Shown here: positions 1 through 14,090 of the stretch, piece by piece | Layout: each line of letters starts with the position of its first letter | Numbering within the stretch: position 1 is the stretch's first letter | NCBI GenBank assembly: GCA_964006375.1 | Contig: OZ023262.1 | Location: 90,367,654 to 90,431,653 of the forward strand | Length of the DNA stretch: 64,000 nt | Direction of reading: 5' to 3' | Origin: Tillus elongatus | Taxonomy: Eukaryota; Arthropoda; Insecta; Coleoptera; Cleridae | Position numbers and translations under genes: made by a program | Notes under the pieces: generated by a model | What the model saw: the letters and a program-made list of their open reading frames with translations, nothing else | Databases searched by the model: none | What the model was told of the DNA's origin: nothing

Positions 1-396
1 GCAGGTTTACACAATAAAAAGTAAATCACGTACCAAAATTTAGATCTGTAAGTTTAAAGACAACGTCAAAATTGGCAACATTTAGGCAAATAACCTAAAA
101 CAAATACAGGTTATGTAGAGTGTTTTGCAAGTCCTTAAGTCTCAGCATCAACCGTCATTGTCCTTAATTTTGGTAAAATGTTTCCAGAGAATTCATTTTA
201 AATAGCCCCTTACTCTGATGCTTTGGCAGTAGTTTTAGTTATAGAGTTTATGGTTTAATAGTATATAATTTGTAGTGAATCTTCGTAGAAAAAAAGACGC
301 TTTTGAGGAGACCGCGACTTTTAAATTTATTACTTCAAATTAGCGCGAACTAGGCCCCCTGGAACCCATATTCGTGGTTACTTTCAGTTTTTATCT

Positions 397-399
<3 letters not shown>

Positions 400-446
<47 letters not shown>
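400..446. repeat. (TA)n microsatellite
   Basis: A pure TA run inside K. A 15-base spacer (GTGTTTTTATCTCTT) separates it from the next array. The sequence just before each array is the same (TTTTTATCTCTTTA), so the array and its leader look tandemly duplicated. Confidence 0.97.
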
Positions 447-450
<4 letters not shown>

Positions 451-458
451 TTTTATCT

Positions 459-559
<101 letters not shown>

Positions 560-1110
560 GACAGATTTTTCAACGGTAAAGCTCAATATATCCGTTATTA
601 TACTAGATAAAAAAATGTATACGTTAATTATATGCATGTATGATTATATGGAATATATTTTTCTTTACTTCCACTGGTTCAAATTTCCGTGAAAAGCAAA
701 AAAATATATTTACATTTTCTTTTTTTCAATCCTAATCACAGATTAGGTTTATAACCTGAATTTTATGTATTGTTTTAGCAAATTTTTTTCGCATAAATTT
801 TTTGTTTCTGTAGCAATCATTGTTTGTAACGTTTTTGTAAAATTTTGGATATTACTAATAAATATTTAATAAGTTATTGTAAAAAATGTCTTCTGACCTG
901 TGCGAAAAAATTGCTGCAGGAGGGTAAATAGCTTAAAGATGTTTGCTGGCCAGGAAAGTGGGACCAGTTTTTTCGGGAATATTTAAAGTTCATTTTAAGA
1001 AAGTTCTTGTACTTTTCCAAACAATAAAGTTACCTTGACCAATTGTGGTATTGTTACTACCATATGGGTTTCATACCTGCTTTCATTTAAAAAAAGACTT
1101 GTTTGCTCAT

Positions 1111-1394
1111 AAATACTCCGGATGCTCACGTAGCTGATTTCTTGCCTCCGTGGCGATTTTGTTTGTTGCTCTCGAATAGAGGGTCTTCCTAATGATGCTG
1201 CAAATGTGCACTGGTTGCCAGTTGTGACTCCGTGTATTTTTGCTTCTTCATCCAGAGTGTTCCAATCATCACCTGGCTATACCGTACTGATGATAGCTAA
1301 TAAGCTAAAAAACACGTGTATGCGGTTGTCTCCTTGCGGCCTTGCCCTTAACCTTTCTCCTTGTATACTATGCCTGAAACAGACGAGTCACGAC
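1111..1394. other. Unassigned sequence between K and LINE copy 1
   Basis: Less AT-rich than the surroundings. Open frames exist on both strands, but I recognise no domain. It may be further LINE or repeat sequence. The LINE reading frame on the minus strand stops being recognisable at about 1395. Confidence 0.3.
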
Positions 1395-2965
1395 AAGAGC
1401 AAGTTCTAGTGCGCATTTTTTGAGAACAATTGCTGGGATCTCGTCAAGGCCAGATGATTTCCCGGTAATAAGGAAAGAAAGCTTCTTCCCTACCTTTTTA
1501 GTTTTGAAAATAACATCCGTAATTTTATGCGCGACATTGGGGACTGTTGGTGGTTGAACATTTTGAGGTGGGTTGTGAGTATAATTGCCGGCAAACAACG
1601 ACGCAAAAAGTTCAGCCTTGCCCAGTGCGGTAGAAACAATTTCATCCCCTGAAAGAAGAGGTGCGAACGTACTCTTGCAGAAATTATTCCCAATAGATTT
1701 AGCAAGAGTCCAGAAGGGTTTGCTGACATTAGAGCTTGAGAGGACTTTATTTTTGATGTGGTTAATAGACGAGTTTTTGTCTCAGAAAGAATGTGGACAT
1801 AGCGGTTTCTTGCGTCGTTAAGTGCTAGACGGTTTTCTTGACTGGGATTGTGTAGAAGCGTTTTGTGAGCTTTGGCCTTTTCAAGTCTGGCCTTGTCACA
1901 GGATTTAGAGAACCAGGGCTTTTGAGTGGCTGAAGAGGTTGTCTGTGTACGTGGTATAAGCCAGCTTGGATACTTTCGGTGACGTTTCGTGAGATATCAG
2001 AGGGGTCAGGATGGGAGAAGCGACAGACGCCCATGGAAATGAGAAAAAATAATCCCGCATTTCGTTCCAGTTCGCGGAGTTGTAGTGCCAAACGATACGT
2101 GGGTGTGATGACTGTGTGACCTCGGGTTGCATTGCACAGGGAGCAGTGACCATACCGTGGTCTGAGGGACCCAGGGGGGCGGTGACTGATATCTTATAGC
2201 AGTCAGGTTTTGTAGTAAGAAAGAGATCCAAGACATTTGAGCTGTGTGTTTGGATGCGAGGAAAGTAAGTAGGTTGCTGAACCATATTGGCTAAAGAATT
2301 GCTGACTGCAAAGGCCTCCCTGCTCTCCGTTGTAAATCGGTTTTTGAAGATCCTAGCCATTCCTTACCATGGACATTGAAGTCATCAAGAATAGTGACCT
2401 CGGAGGAAGGATATTCAGAAATCAGATGGTCGGTCTTTTCAGAAAGGTAGTCGAAGTGCTGGACAAAGTTGTTGTCAGAAGGTGATGGGTAAATGCAACA
2501 GATGAATTTAGTTGCAGCCCTGAGGGAGAGTTTAATCCAAAGTATGCCTTTTCTTCCAGCTTCTAAATTGGGTAGTCAGGTGCACGGTAGATTGCTACGG
2601 ACGTACGCGCACACGCCTCCATGCAATCTAAATGAAGTAAGTAGCTCATACCCCGGGAAATTAAGGTGATTAGGGGCTGTTTTGGCACTGATTTGAGTTT
2701 CGGTGAGGAAGAGGAGTTGGAGCCTATTAGCCTGTAGGAAATGGTGGACGGAGTTTAAGTTAGAATTTAGGCCACATATATTCGAGAAGGATATGTTAAA
2801 TCATGATGTCGGCACCCTCCCCCCCAGAGATCCGAATGAAGGGATATTTTATCTCAGGAATCTTTTGCACAAGGAGGAGCCATCATCATTTTTGTTCAGA
2901 AGGGAAACCGACTCATATACCAGAACCGGAAACGTCCGTTGTGACTTCACCGGCCCCTTAATGTA
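1395..2965 (-). pseudogene. Non-LTR retrotransposon (LINE) copy 1: endonuclease to start of RT, broken
   Basis: Read on the minus strand, this encodes an apurinic-type endonuclease followed by the beginning of a reverse transcriptase. At 2150-2180 the peptide contains the endonuclease signature PLGPSDHGMV (the SDH motif). The motif GKSSGLDEIPAIVLKKCA at 1400-1450 is the conserved entry into the RT domain of Jockey/CR1-type LINEs. The frame is broken several times and the RT is cut off after its first ~40 residues, so the palm is missing. A second copy (16.3-19.0 kb) is closely similar in overlapping parts and extends further 3'. The 5' side near 2965 precedes a tract of GC-richer sequence of unknown origin. 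Clade assignment is tentative. Confidence 0.85.
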
Positions 2966-3521
<556 letters not shown>

Positions 3522-3710
3522 TTCCGGAGGGTTTGTGACATACATCCGTATGTTTAATACATACATTCAAGCCGGGCATCTTGTCTTAGATCGATGTGTC
3601 ATTGTTTTATGGTCATTTTTTAAAAGAAGTGCGGAAAACGAATAATAATAATAATAATAATACAATGAAAAGATCCTCATAACCTCATAATAGAGAGCTC
3701 GAGTTCCAGC
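3522..3710. other. No gene seen; short (AAT)n run
   Basis: Nothing coding is recognised. A short AAT trinucleotide run occupies about 3642-3662. Confidence 0.6.
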
Positions 3711-3714
3711 GAAG

Positions 3715-4010
3715 GAACAGAGGAGAGCAGCTTATGTCCGAGTAATTTTGATGGTCTTGATGTCAACTGGTATATTTCCTAGAAAGTTTTAAGAGAACAT
3801 TAAGAAACTGGGCCTTGGAGGGCACTTTTATAAGGCTATGCAGGATGCGTTAATCCTTGCAACTGCCTACATTACGCAGAGGTTTGTGGAAAACGAAGAA
3901 GTGTACACGTTGTAAGAAGTGTACACGTTGTCCTTTAGGACTTTATCCGAGCTCAATCTCTTTGGTATCTTAGATACCTGGGATGATCTAATGTTTAGCT
4001 TTGAAAGCTA
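3715..4010 (+). pseudogene. LINE family 2, 3' coding end and 3' UTR fragment
   Basis: The plus strand around 3733-3890 translates to a peptide with the motif VRVILMVLMSTGIFPRKF, a stop, then NIKKLGLGG. A minus-strand fragment at 50.99-51.33 kb encodes the matching VRVISIVMSTGVVPKIF and NIKRLGLG. This is the short conserved C-terminal block that follows RT in some insect LINEs. The two copies also share 3' UTR text (TTTGGTATCTTAGATACC here). Only the tail is present, as expected for a 5'-truncated insertion. An exact copy of GAAGTGTACACGTTGT is tandemly duplicated at 3897-3930. Confidence 0.6.
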
Positions 4011-4715
4011 GAAAGTGGCTAAAGTCTATGATAATAGTAATAAACATAAGGTAATTTTTCTTTATAATTATATATGTCATGACAAATAAGGGAAGCTTTT
4101 GATTCCATGTAATAACTCTTGACAAAATCCCGCATTCTACACTAACTTAGTTATTAGAAAGTACTAAAAGCTATTATTAAGTTCTTTACCAAAATAAGTG
4201 ACTAAGCGCAATTTCTTTGACGGCCGTGTTGTGACTCCATATATAGCTGTATTTAATTTAGTGTATTTTATAACGATAAGTCCGTTAGTAGTTAGTAGAG
4301 AATTAAAGTAACATAAATATTTATTCAAAGCTAATTTCTATGCATTCGGGATAATTGTAGATAGATTGCGGTTGCATACAGATGTTACTATTATGTAAAG
4401 AGCGTGTGGGCAGATCACCTACACCAAACACGCCCTAAACCTTTAACCCAACAAGACGATAGTGTTCGGGATATATTTGTCACGATGTTTGGTCGTGGTC
4501 CAGCGATTTAAATGTAGATTTTCTAGCTGTTGAGGAAAACTTTTATAAAACACGAATACATTTTCCTTTGGTAAGCTATTTAAGTAATCACACAATGAGT
4601 AAACTTTTATTTACATACACAGAGTGAGCCAGAAACATTGGGTCATATTGCAACTGTATATTCAGAAGGGACATATATCAATATTTTGTTTTTAATGAAT
4701 TTTCTTTCAAAAAGT
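4011..4715. other. No gene seen
   Basis: AT-rich sequence without a recognisable frame, RNA gene or repeat shared with the rest of the window. Confidence 0.6.
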
Positions 4716-6596
<1,881 letters not shown>

Positions 6597-6597
<1 letters not shown>

Positions 6598-6600
6598 ATA

Positions 6601-6680
<80 letters not shown>

Positions 6681-6683
6681 TAT
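6597..6683. repeat. (TA)n microsatellite, slightly interrupted
   Basis: A TA array with single interruptions (TATATGTATA, TATACATATA). It starts directly after the right end of DD41D copy A. Confidence 0.95.
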
Positions 6684-6689
6684 TTATGT

Positions 6690-7800
6690 ATGCATGTATC
6701 TGAGCGAAAACTCAAAATACTCAACTGATTTATACGCAACTTGGCATATATCTTTATTTTGTTAATACGTTGGACGAGTTTGTGAATCAGCTATAACGGA
6801 TATTTTTCCCCCAAAAATTAACAAACATATTTTTGAATAGCGCTATATTTTTGAAAGTAACTATAATATATTTTTGTTTGAGTAACTATAATGACATTTT
6901 ACATATAGCAAATAAAATCTGAAAGAATTGAATTGAAACGTTCTATATGGGTAATGTCCAATGCCTGGCAAAAACAGAGTAGTCAAATGCCATGCGTAGA
7001 TTGATACATACCACAGGTATAAATCGTAATTCAACGGTAATCAAACAATATAAATAATATGCATAAAACGTACTACTCGAACTAGCGGTCGAGAAATCTT
7101 GCCCCTTAAAATTTCGAAAACCGATTAAACAGTGTGCATGTGTAAGTAAAGTGAATGTTTTTTTAGTGGGGGATTTAATAAAATGTTTAAAATACACTAC
7201 ATTTGTAGCCTGATGAATGGTTTAAAAGATTCTAGACTTTAAATATGGTTTTTGATGATACATGTTGCTAATAGCAGTTTAACGCTTTCTAGGTTTTTCT
7301 TCTGAGATCTGTTTTCCGTTCATTTATTCTGTAATTTTATGGCTGGAATCAAAGTCTTGTTTATTGGTAAAAGCTTTGATTAAGGAATTTTCAGTGTTAG
7401 CCGGTAAAATATAATTTCTTTCGGGTCTGAAAATCTGGAATTCCATTGATGGGGTTTGCTGGTGGTCGACGAATACACTGGAGTTATTTAATCGATAATC
7501 TCATTGATGGTCACGGAACCTGTGGCAAGACAGATAAGTTGTAAAGTTAATTAGGTAGAAAAAATGTTCATACAACTTATGTATAGTTTATTATGTTTAA
7601 AAGTCTGGCTCATTTAACGTCTACATAGATCATAAATGCCGACAATAATAACATTTGTCTGATTTTTTATGTAAACAAGCCTGCACGTGCATTTTTGGGA
7701 AATATATCATGTTCGTACTAAAGTCCCGTCAGAAATAGTAAATTGACTACTAAAAAGATAGTTCTTTTTTTTTATTCGTGATATGAGAATTTAGAATATA
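6690..7800. other. No gene seen; contains a dispersed repeat fragment
   Basis: The stretch 6952-7040 (with GCGTAGATTGATACATA) recurs at 22385-22450 next to the hAT end. The remainder has no recognisable frame. Confidence 0.55.
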
Positions 7801-7807
7801 CATAGAG

Positions 7808-8970
7808 GAAAGTCTGAAAATTGTGAACTTTATTAAAGTAGAGGATATCGAAAGGGATCAAGAAAAAAATGAATACATAAAACAGGTTAAAAACAAACTA
7901 AAATTAAATAATAAAATATATTATAAGAAGGTAGGAAAAAGGAAAAGATTGTGTTGACTGAGGAATTTAGTAAAAAAATGATAGAAAACATACATTATCT
8001 TTACTGTCATATAGGAGTACAACAAATGGAAAGAAAAATTAAACCGCTGTATTTAGCGAAAAATTTAACACACAATATAAAGAAAATCTATGACAACTGT
8101 GACATCTGCAAGAAAAATAAATCGAGAACTAGATGTGAATTTGGACTGATATCTCACCTAGGTCCCGCTACTTACCCTTTTGAAATAATGTCTATAGATA
8201 CCATAGGGGGATTTGGTGGCTCACGTTCTACAAAAACAAATTTACACCTTATGGTAGACCACTTCACGACATATGCATATATTTTGACTTCAAAAACTCA
8301 AAGTTCGAAAGATTTTATAAAGCTTGTTAAAAAGGTGACACAGGGAAATAAAATTGGCATGATTCTATCGGATCAATATCCGGGTATAAATTCCAAAGAA
8401 TTTAAAAACTTTTTAGATAAAGAAAATATACCGAATATTTTCACTACAGTAAATGCACCTTTTTCAAATGGTTTGAATGAAAGCTTAAACCAAACATTAG
8501 TTAATAAAATTAGATGTAAGATAAATGAAAGAAAAAAAAATAGCTTGGACGACTATTGCTCACGAATGTACCCAAAAATATAATGAAACAGAGCACACGG
8601 TGACAGGATTTGCTCCAAAATATTTATTAGAAGGAAAAAATGTCAATATTTTACCAGATGAATTGAAAGAAAAAATAATATATGATAATTTATCGAAAAA
8701 TAGGAAGGTAGCATTGGAAAGGACTATAAAATCACATAATTATAATAAGCAACGATTCGACAAAAACAGAAAAATATGCGAACTAAAAATAGGAGATTTA
8801 GTATATGTGGAAAACGGAAACCGGTTAAATCGAAAAAAAAATAGATGAATTAAAAATGGGCCCATATCAAGTTTTAGGAAAATTGTCAAACTCAATTTAT
8901 AGAATAAACACAGGACAAAAAAAATCCAATCAAATCTCTTTCACATAACAAAACTTGTTTCGGTACCAAC
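7808..8970 (+). pseudogene. Ty3/Gypsy-type integrase with GPY/F module (broken)
   Basis: The protein would insert retrotransposon DNA into the genome. A zinc-binding HHCC region is visible: CHIGVQQ near 8010, then CDICKK near 8105. The catalytic core has D in MSIDTIGGF (8190), D in ILSDQYPG (8370) and E in NGLNESLN (8480), with 35 residues between the second D and the E, the DD35E spacing of integrases. After a frameshift at about 8575 the frame continues to LKIGDLVYVENGN, then after another shift to MGPYQVLGKL (the GPY/F module, near 8860) and FHITKLVSV (near 8945). An upstream segment from 7808 shifts frame before 7955. The gene is therefore recognisable but inactive. It is described only as a fossil copy. 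Confidence 0.9.
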
Positions 8971-9002
8971 CTTGGGTGTATAAGGTCTTGGGGGTGGGGA
9001 GA
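7808..9002 (+). mobile_element. 5'-truncated Ty3/Gypsy LTR retrotransposon, internal 3' part
   Basis: Only the integrase region of pol and the sequence up to a candidate 3' LTR are present. Protease, RT and RNase H are absent upstream, so the element is truncated on its 5' side. A purine-rich tract (GGGGGTGGGGAGA) just before 9003 fits a polypurine tract that primes plus-strand synthesis. Confidence 0.8.
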
Positions 9003-9327
9003 TGTAAATGTAGTTCTCATGGTACTTCATTAGGTTTGAGTTTCCCGCTCATTAACTAGGGCGCATGACATTGTGAGAGTAGATAACACCATTAAAAGTA
9101 AACAAGTTATTGAAGTAATTTAATTAAGAATAAATTTATCAGACTAATCAAAATTTTAAATTGTTAAGGAATTGGAGAAATAATAGCTTTAAATGTTTCT
9201 TCTCTTTTCAGGTAAGATTTGTACCTAGTAATGTTCAATTGATGCAAATAGTATTGATTTATTGTGATTAATAAAAAAACTCTCTTTTCAGAGCAACTCG
9301 ATTTAGTTTTATTTCGCAATTCCAACA
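9003..9327 (+). repeat. Candidate 3' LTR of the Ty3/Gypsy fragment
   Basis: Begins TGTAAATG right after a polypurine tract and could end in CCAACA at 9327, giving the TG...CA ends usual for LTRs. A polyadenylation signal AATAAA lies at 9270-9275. No partner LTR is in the window, so the boundaries are inferred from motifs alone. Confidence 0.5.
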
Positions 9328-9353
9328 ATCTATAAACGGTTTTATAAACTCAC

Positions 9354-9355
<2 letters not shown>

Positions 9356-9442
<87 letters not shown>
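9356..9442. repeat. (TA)n microsatellite
   Basis: A pure TA array between the LTR-flanking sequence and a reversed K copy. Confidence 0.97.
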
Positions 9443-9444
<2 letters not shown>

Positions 9445-10450
9445 CAAATTTTTTCCAAAATAGAGTTAAATATTCACGAAAAACTGGTTTCCTGGCCAAC
9501 CAACGTTAGGATAATGGCAAATTGAGCTAGTGAAATTTGAAGTATCTAATGAAAGTTCCCTGCTACGCCTACGATTTTTTTTTACAAACATGCATCAGAT
9601 TTTGATGGAACATGTAAAAATGCAATAATATAAGGGATGTTCAAAAAGTTGTGTCACCAACGACTTATTGGCCGTCCTGTGATTGTGAAAATACCTTTAT
9701 AAGATGCAGCTCAAGACGCGCTATAATTAACGTATACAATTTTTTCTCGTATACGTCACCCTGTACATGAAAATATAAAAACTGAAACTAACTCCGGAAG
9801 TGGTGTCCTCATAGCCAAACTTTTCTACTGAAATTCGCTAAAAGTTATAGACCATTAAACCATAAACTCTATAACTAAAATACCGCCAAAGAAGCAGAGA
9901 AAAGGTCTACTTGAAATAAATTTTCTGGAAATATTTCAGTAAAATGAAGGACAATGGCGGTTGACGCTGAAACTTAAATGTTTGTAAAACACATTTCCTG
10001 CTCCCTTTTTTCTACGTAACCCTAAGTCGTTTCAGGTTCTTTGCCTAAATGTTGCCAATTTTGAAGTTAGAAATCGAGACTTGACGTTTAAAGAGGAAAA
10101 GCACAAATTTATTTTCATTAAATGCCTATAACTTTTTTGTCTTTTAACTTACAGATGTAAATTTTGATACATAGTTTATTTTATTGATATACACCCGCGT
10201 ATCAACTTTGTTTGCCATAACTTTGTTATTTCCGGAGATATAAAATTTTTCCGAAAGAAAACACAAACGTATCCAAGCCGCTTGCAAAAGAAAGATACCA
10301 AATTTGATCTAAATCAATCCATAATTTTTTGAGTTAAGGTGTTCTAAGGGCCTAGTTCTCGTTCATTTGACCAATTTTTTCCAAATTCTAAAATCGCGAT
10401 CTCCTTATTGGTGACTTTTTAAAGAAGATTCACTAAAAAATTACTGGTAT
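9443..10450 (-). repeat. K dispersed repeat, reverse orientation
   Basis: Matches the forward copies at 27.3-28.4 and 29.2-30.9 kb in reverse complement. Landmarks are TTTCCTGGCCAACCAACGTT near 9490, the CACCAACGACTTAT phrase at 9656-9670, and the head phrase at 10360-10445 ending in a GTGA...TCAC hairpin region. Non-coding. Confidence 0.8.
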
Positions 10451-10657
10451 AATTGAATTAGTTTTCACAGTTTTATTATCTCATCACTTAAGGGAGAAAC
10501 AGGGTGTTTCAAAAAATGAAAATTTTTCAAAGCCACCTTGTAGCTCAAAAACAAAAAGTGTCAGTTTTGATTTAGGCATCATTAGTTTCACAAAAAAAGT
10601 GGAAAAGTGTTGTGCAAACACTCTGTATTTGCCATTTTTTCACATCATGCATGCGTC
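10451..10657. other. Short unassigned segment
   Basis: Contains a GGGTGTTTCAAAAAATG phrase resembling mariner-type terminal repeats, but no partner end was found. Confidence 0.3.
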
Positions 10658-10757
10658 TAAATTTTAGAAATTGCCCACATGTTCTGAGACATCCTGTACA
10701 TAGTTTAGTTCCATGGCATAATTTAAGACGTTACACTTAAATTTTATAGAACCTCGG

Positions 10758-10768
10758 TGGTTCAGGGG
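10758..10768 (+). promoter_or_regulatory. Pol III A box of the SINE
   Basis: TGGTTCAGGGG fits the A-box consensus TRGYNNARNGG. It lies 44 bp before the B box, a normal internal-promoter spacing. Confidence 0.75.
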
Positions 10769-10801
10769 CAAGAACGTGTGCCTATGAACCGAAGGATACT
10801 G

Positions 10802-10812
10802 GGTTCGATCCC
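10802..10812 (+). promoter_or_regulatory. Pol III B box of the SINE
   Basis: GGTTCGATCCC differs from the canonical GGTTCGANTCC at one position. Confidence 0.85.
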
Positions 10813-11195
10813 AGGGTTCTCCTTTCACTTTTGCAGTACAAGCTGTAACATTAGCATCAAGCGAGGTTCTGGCATTGTATTTGAATAAGTTGGATGTCTG
10901 CACGTCCCGCCCTTCGGAGGGGGCGTAAAGCCGTCGGTCCAGTGTCCATGCGATGTTGAGCACGTTAAAGATCCCTACCTTTCTTACAGAAAGGCAGAGG
11001 TTTGGCAAAATTTCCAGAATAGTGAGGTGAAACTGCTCCCTGGGGTCGATGATTGGCCATAGTCGTGGAAATAGGTCGACGTTAAAGAAACAAAACACAC
11101 ACACACTTAAATTTTAGAAATTGCCCACATGTTCTGAGATATCCTGTACATAGTTTAGTTCCATGGCATAGTTTAAGACGTTAGACTTATAACAT

Positions 11196-11995
11196 AAAAC
11201 TTGTGAAGAGGCCTTGATGTATTTGTAATTAGTAATCATTATTAAGTCTCCTTGTGGGTTTAAACTCAAGCCAAAAATAGGTAAAAAATTCTCCCGCAGT
11301 GCGTTATTAATATAGAAATGACAGTGAAACGCCATCGTCTTGTCTTGATTGTAATAAATGTGAGAACAGTTGAATTGAGCAGCATTATAGAATGGCTCCG
11401 GGAATACATCAAAGTCTTCCTTGCTGACAATACAATCTATTAATCCTTGTCAAGAGCGACCGCCGCTAATTTATTATCACCATCCTGCTCCCTCTCATTG
11501 TTAGACGTATACACATACATCCGACTACTGAATGGAAAACAACATTAACAAAACACGATAAACATCAATCAATTTAATCATAATACGACCAATAAATAAC
11601 AACAATTAATTTTGTTCTACTCGTATATTAATCAAAATGAAATAATTAAGCCTTTCCCTTATAAAAATGTGAACCCAAAAATATTATTTATTGTTTCGTT
11701 CTCATATAATTAATTATAAGTTATCTGTTTGATCATAGTTGACGGCATTCATTATAGTTAGTTTGAAATGCTGATTCGATTCGGTCTCATTAAAAGGATT
11801 TATAACTAGCACAGATATATCAAACATTTATCTAATGAGCCTGTCATAAGATTTATATCTGTCTATGATACAATCAAATTAAACCAAAAGCCTGAGTATT
11901 GATTTTGCATAACCAGAAGCTTAATAAATACTTGCAAAATATGACAGCTTTGCTCTCAATCAAAAAATGTCTGAACGTAGCCATGATAACGAATT
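11196..11995. other. No gene seen
   Basis: AT-rich sequence with no recognised domain, RNA gene or internal repeat. Confidence 0.5.
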
Positions 11996-12027
11996 TTCAT
12001 CAATTATCAAAATCAAAAAAACTCTGG

Positions 12028-12340
12028 ACGCAGCAAGTTTGTTATGGTAGTGAATTTTCATAAAAATGTTTTTATTGCAAATATGTGTTTTCTTTTTAAG
12101 AAAGCAGGCATCAATTTTGGTTACCAGTATAACCTATATAGTTAAAACCAATGTGCGATGTTTCATAAAAATAACTTTATTGTGTGAAAATGTACAAAAA
12201 TTTCCAAAAGTAAACCCAAAATTGTTCCCGGAAAAACTCGTTTCTTAGTCAACCTTATAGGTTAATAGCAAATTGGGCTATTCAAATATGAAGCATTTGA
12301 TCAAAATTCGCTACCATAACGCACTTGCTGTATCCAGAAT
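12028..12340 (-). repeat. MITE-like segment bounded by inverted repeats (K tail)
   Basis: The left edge reads CTGGACGCAGCAAG...GGTAGTGAATTTTCAT. The right edge is its inverse, ATTCGCTACCATAACGCACTTG. The same ~305-bp inverted-repeat-bounded segment occurs at 28313-28617, 38960-39240 and 55886-56200. Confidence 0.7.
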
Positions 12341-13155
12341 TTCTTTTCTTACAAACATGCATTATATTTCGATGGAAAATGCAAAAATGCAATAACATAA
12401 GGCGTGCCTGATTAAAAAAAAAAAAGAAAATTTGTATCACCAACGACTTATGGGCCACCTGTGATTGTAGAAATATTTTTTTAAGATGTAGCTCAAGACA
12501 CTCTATAATTAATATATACAATATTTTTCATATCTTGTATAATAACAGATATATTGAACTTTATTGATTTTTTTACGAAAATTCAACAAAAGTTATATAC
12601 CATTAAATGATAAACTCTATAGCTAAAACTACTGCCAAGCATCAGAGAAGCGTCTATTTGAAATGAATTTTCTGGAAACACTTTAGTAAAATGAAGGACA
12701 CTGACGGTTGAAACTAAGACGTCAGGGCTTGTAAAACATCCTTCTTGAGACATTTGATTTCCATAGCCCGTATTAGATTCAAGTTATTTGCCTAAATGTT
12801 GCCGATTTTGACGTTTTAAATCGCAACTTTGACGTTTTGAGGAAAACCACAATTTATTTTTCTTTAAATGTCTATAACTTTTTCGTCTTTTGACCTACAT
12901 AACTAAATTTTGGCAGCTAACTTACCTATAACGATATAAACCCGTGTACCAAATTTGGTTGCCCTTACTTTGTTAATTCCGGAGATATACATTTTTTTCG
13001 AAAGAAAACACAAAATTTTTCGGGAAAACCTGGGCAGATTTTCCTGGCTAACCAACTTATCCAAGCCATTTGCAAAAGGAATTTACTCACCAAATTTAAT
13101 CAAAATCGGCCCATTATTTTTTGAGTTATCGGTGTCATACATACATATATAAATA

Positions 13156-13162
<7 letters not shown>

Positions 13163-13205
<43 letters not shown>
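13163..13205. repeat. (TA)n microsatellite
   Basis: A short TA array at the K internal array site (reverse copy). Confidence 0.95.
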
Positions 13206-13209
<4 letters not shown>

Positions 13210-13369
13210 ATATAAAAATTGAAACTGACCCCGGATATGTGTTCTGGGGGGCCTAATTAGCGCTCATTTGAAGAATTTTTTTTTAAATTCAAAAGTTGGG
13301 ATCTCCTCATTAGTGATTTTTTTTAAAGAGAATTCACAAAAAATTTTTTTAAGAAAATTCACTAACAGA

Positions 13370-13880
13370 ATAATTGTAGATGTAGATTGTTTGATGTTTG
13401 ATGAGTCTTGGGCCTCTCGGCGCTGCGACACCAATGGGTCTTTTCGGCGGGACTTTTTTTTCTAATAGTTGCCCAGAAAGCTCAGAATTTTTATGTAGCC
13501 TACTATCTTTTTGAGAGCTATTTTACCTATTTCCTCTGGTGTTAATGTCACCACTTCAAGGTATTTGAGCCTTTTGCTGAACTGAGCCATGCAGTCTCAT
13601 AGCAAATGTTCTATTATTGCTGCTGCTTCAGTGCAGCACATGCAGTTTTCACTGTTCGCTTTAACCATCTTCATTAGGTGATACCTTACTGGGGAGTGTC
13701 TGTGAAAAGTGCTGTGATGTTTCTTAAATCGGCCCTGTTCAATTCAAGAAACAGTTCAGACTTCTCTGCTGATACGCCCTTGAACCTTTTTGCCTTCCGC
13801 AAGCCTGGCCTTTTCTAGTTTAAGAGCATTTGGTACTTCTACCAAGTATCAAGTTCATTTCGTACATGGTTTTTTCTTAA
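13370..13880 (-). pseudogene. LINE 3' end: C-terminal zinc-knuckle block and 3' UTR
   Basis: On the minus strand the peptide shows LELNRADLRNITALFTD, then after a frameshift RHSPVRYHLMKM, the knuckle CMCC...EHLL, and LTPEEIGKIALKKIVGYIK before a stop at 13462-13464. This is the region that follows RT and RNase H in Jockey/R1-like insect LINEs. The 3' UTR runs to about 13370 and includes GGCGCTGCGACACC on the plus strand. RT itself is absent, so this is a 5'-truncated copy. Confidence 0.75.
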
Positions 13881-14006
13881 TCGAGAGTAGGCTCTAGACC
13901 ATACTGCCGCGCTAATTTAAAATGTAGTATCTGCCTATAAAACATTTCAAGATATTGCAGCTTTTCTGAATATCCTTCTGTTGTCAACAGAAAACACATT
14001 TTTTTG

Positions 14007-14007
<1 letters not shown>

Positions 14008-14088
<81 letters not shown>
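14008..14088. repeat. (TA)n microsatellite
   Basis: A pure TA array; its flanks do not match K or mariner ends. Confidence 0.97.

Positions 14089-14090
<2 letters not shown>

Larger units (their letters stand above)
10747..11104 (+). mobile_element. tRNA-derived SINE, apparently full length
   Basis: A tRNA-like head at about 10749-10822 carries RNA polymerase III A and B boxes. It is followed by an unrelated body with a GC-rich hairpin (GCCCTTCGGAGGGGGC near 10910-10926) and a CA-rich tail near 11095-11104. The 14-base word ACACTTAAATTTTA lies on both sides (10733-10746 and 11103-11116); its first bases could also belong to the CA tail, so the target duplication is 12-14 bp. It is non-coding and depends on a LINE for movement. 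A second, head-only copy is at 39941-40019. Confidence 0.85.
10658..11195. repeat. ~80-bp tandem duplication interrupted by a SINE
   Basis: The phrase from TAAATTTTAGAAATTGCCC to AAGACGTTA(C/G)AC occurs at 10658-10737 and again at 11108-11187, differing at only a few bases. The SINE sits exactly at the unit junction. The duplication must predate the SINE, since the SINE's own target duplication is much shorter. Confidence 0.9.
11996..13340 (-). repeat. K dispersed repeat, reverse orientation
   Basis: A near-complete reversed K copy. From left to right it holds the tail segment (12028-12340, bounded by inverted GACGCAGCAAG words), the CACCAACGACTTATGGGCC phrase (12438), the TTTTCCTGGCTAACCAACTT phrase (13034), a TA array at the usual internal position (13163-13205), and the head with GGGATCTCCTCATTAGTGA (13296). 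Confidence 0.85.

Noticed and set aside
1206..1409. 67-codon plus-strand frame antisense to the LINE end
   Set aside because: No domain recognised; it overlaps an unassigned segment and the LINE on the other strand.
10749..10822. Genuine tRNA gene
   Set aside because: The A and B boxes are good, but the acceptor stem does not close convincingly, and the sequence continues into a SINE body with a target duplication. A second head copy is at 39941.
10664..11335. Two minus-strand frames sharing a C-terminal peptide
   Set aside because: The shared peptide comes from the 80-bp tandem duplication read antisense through the SINE flank. It is not a gene pair.
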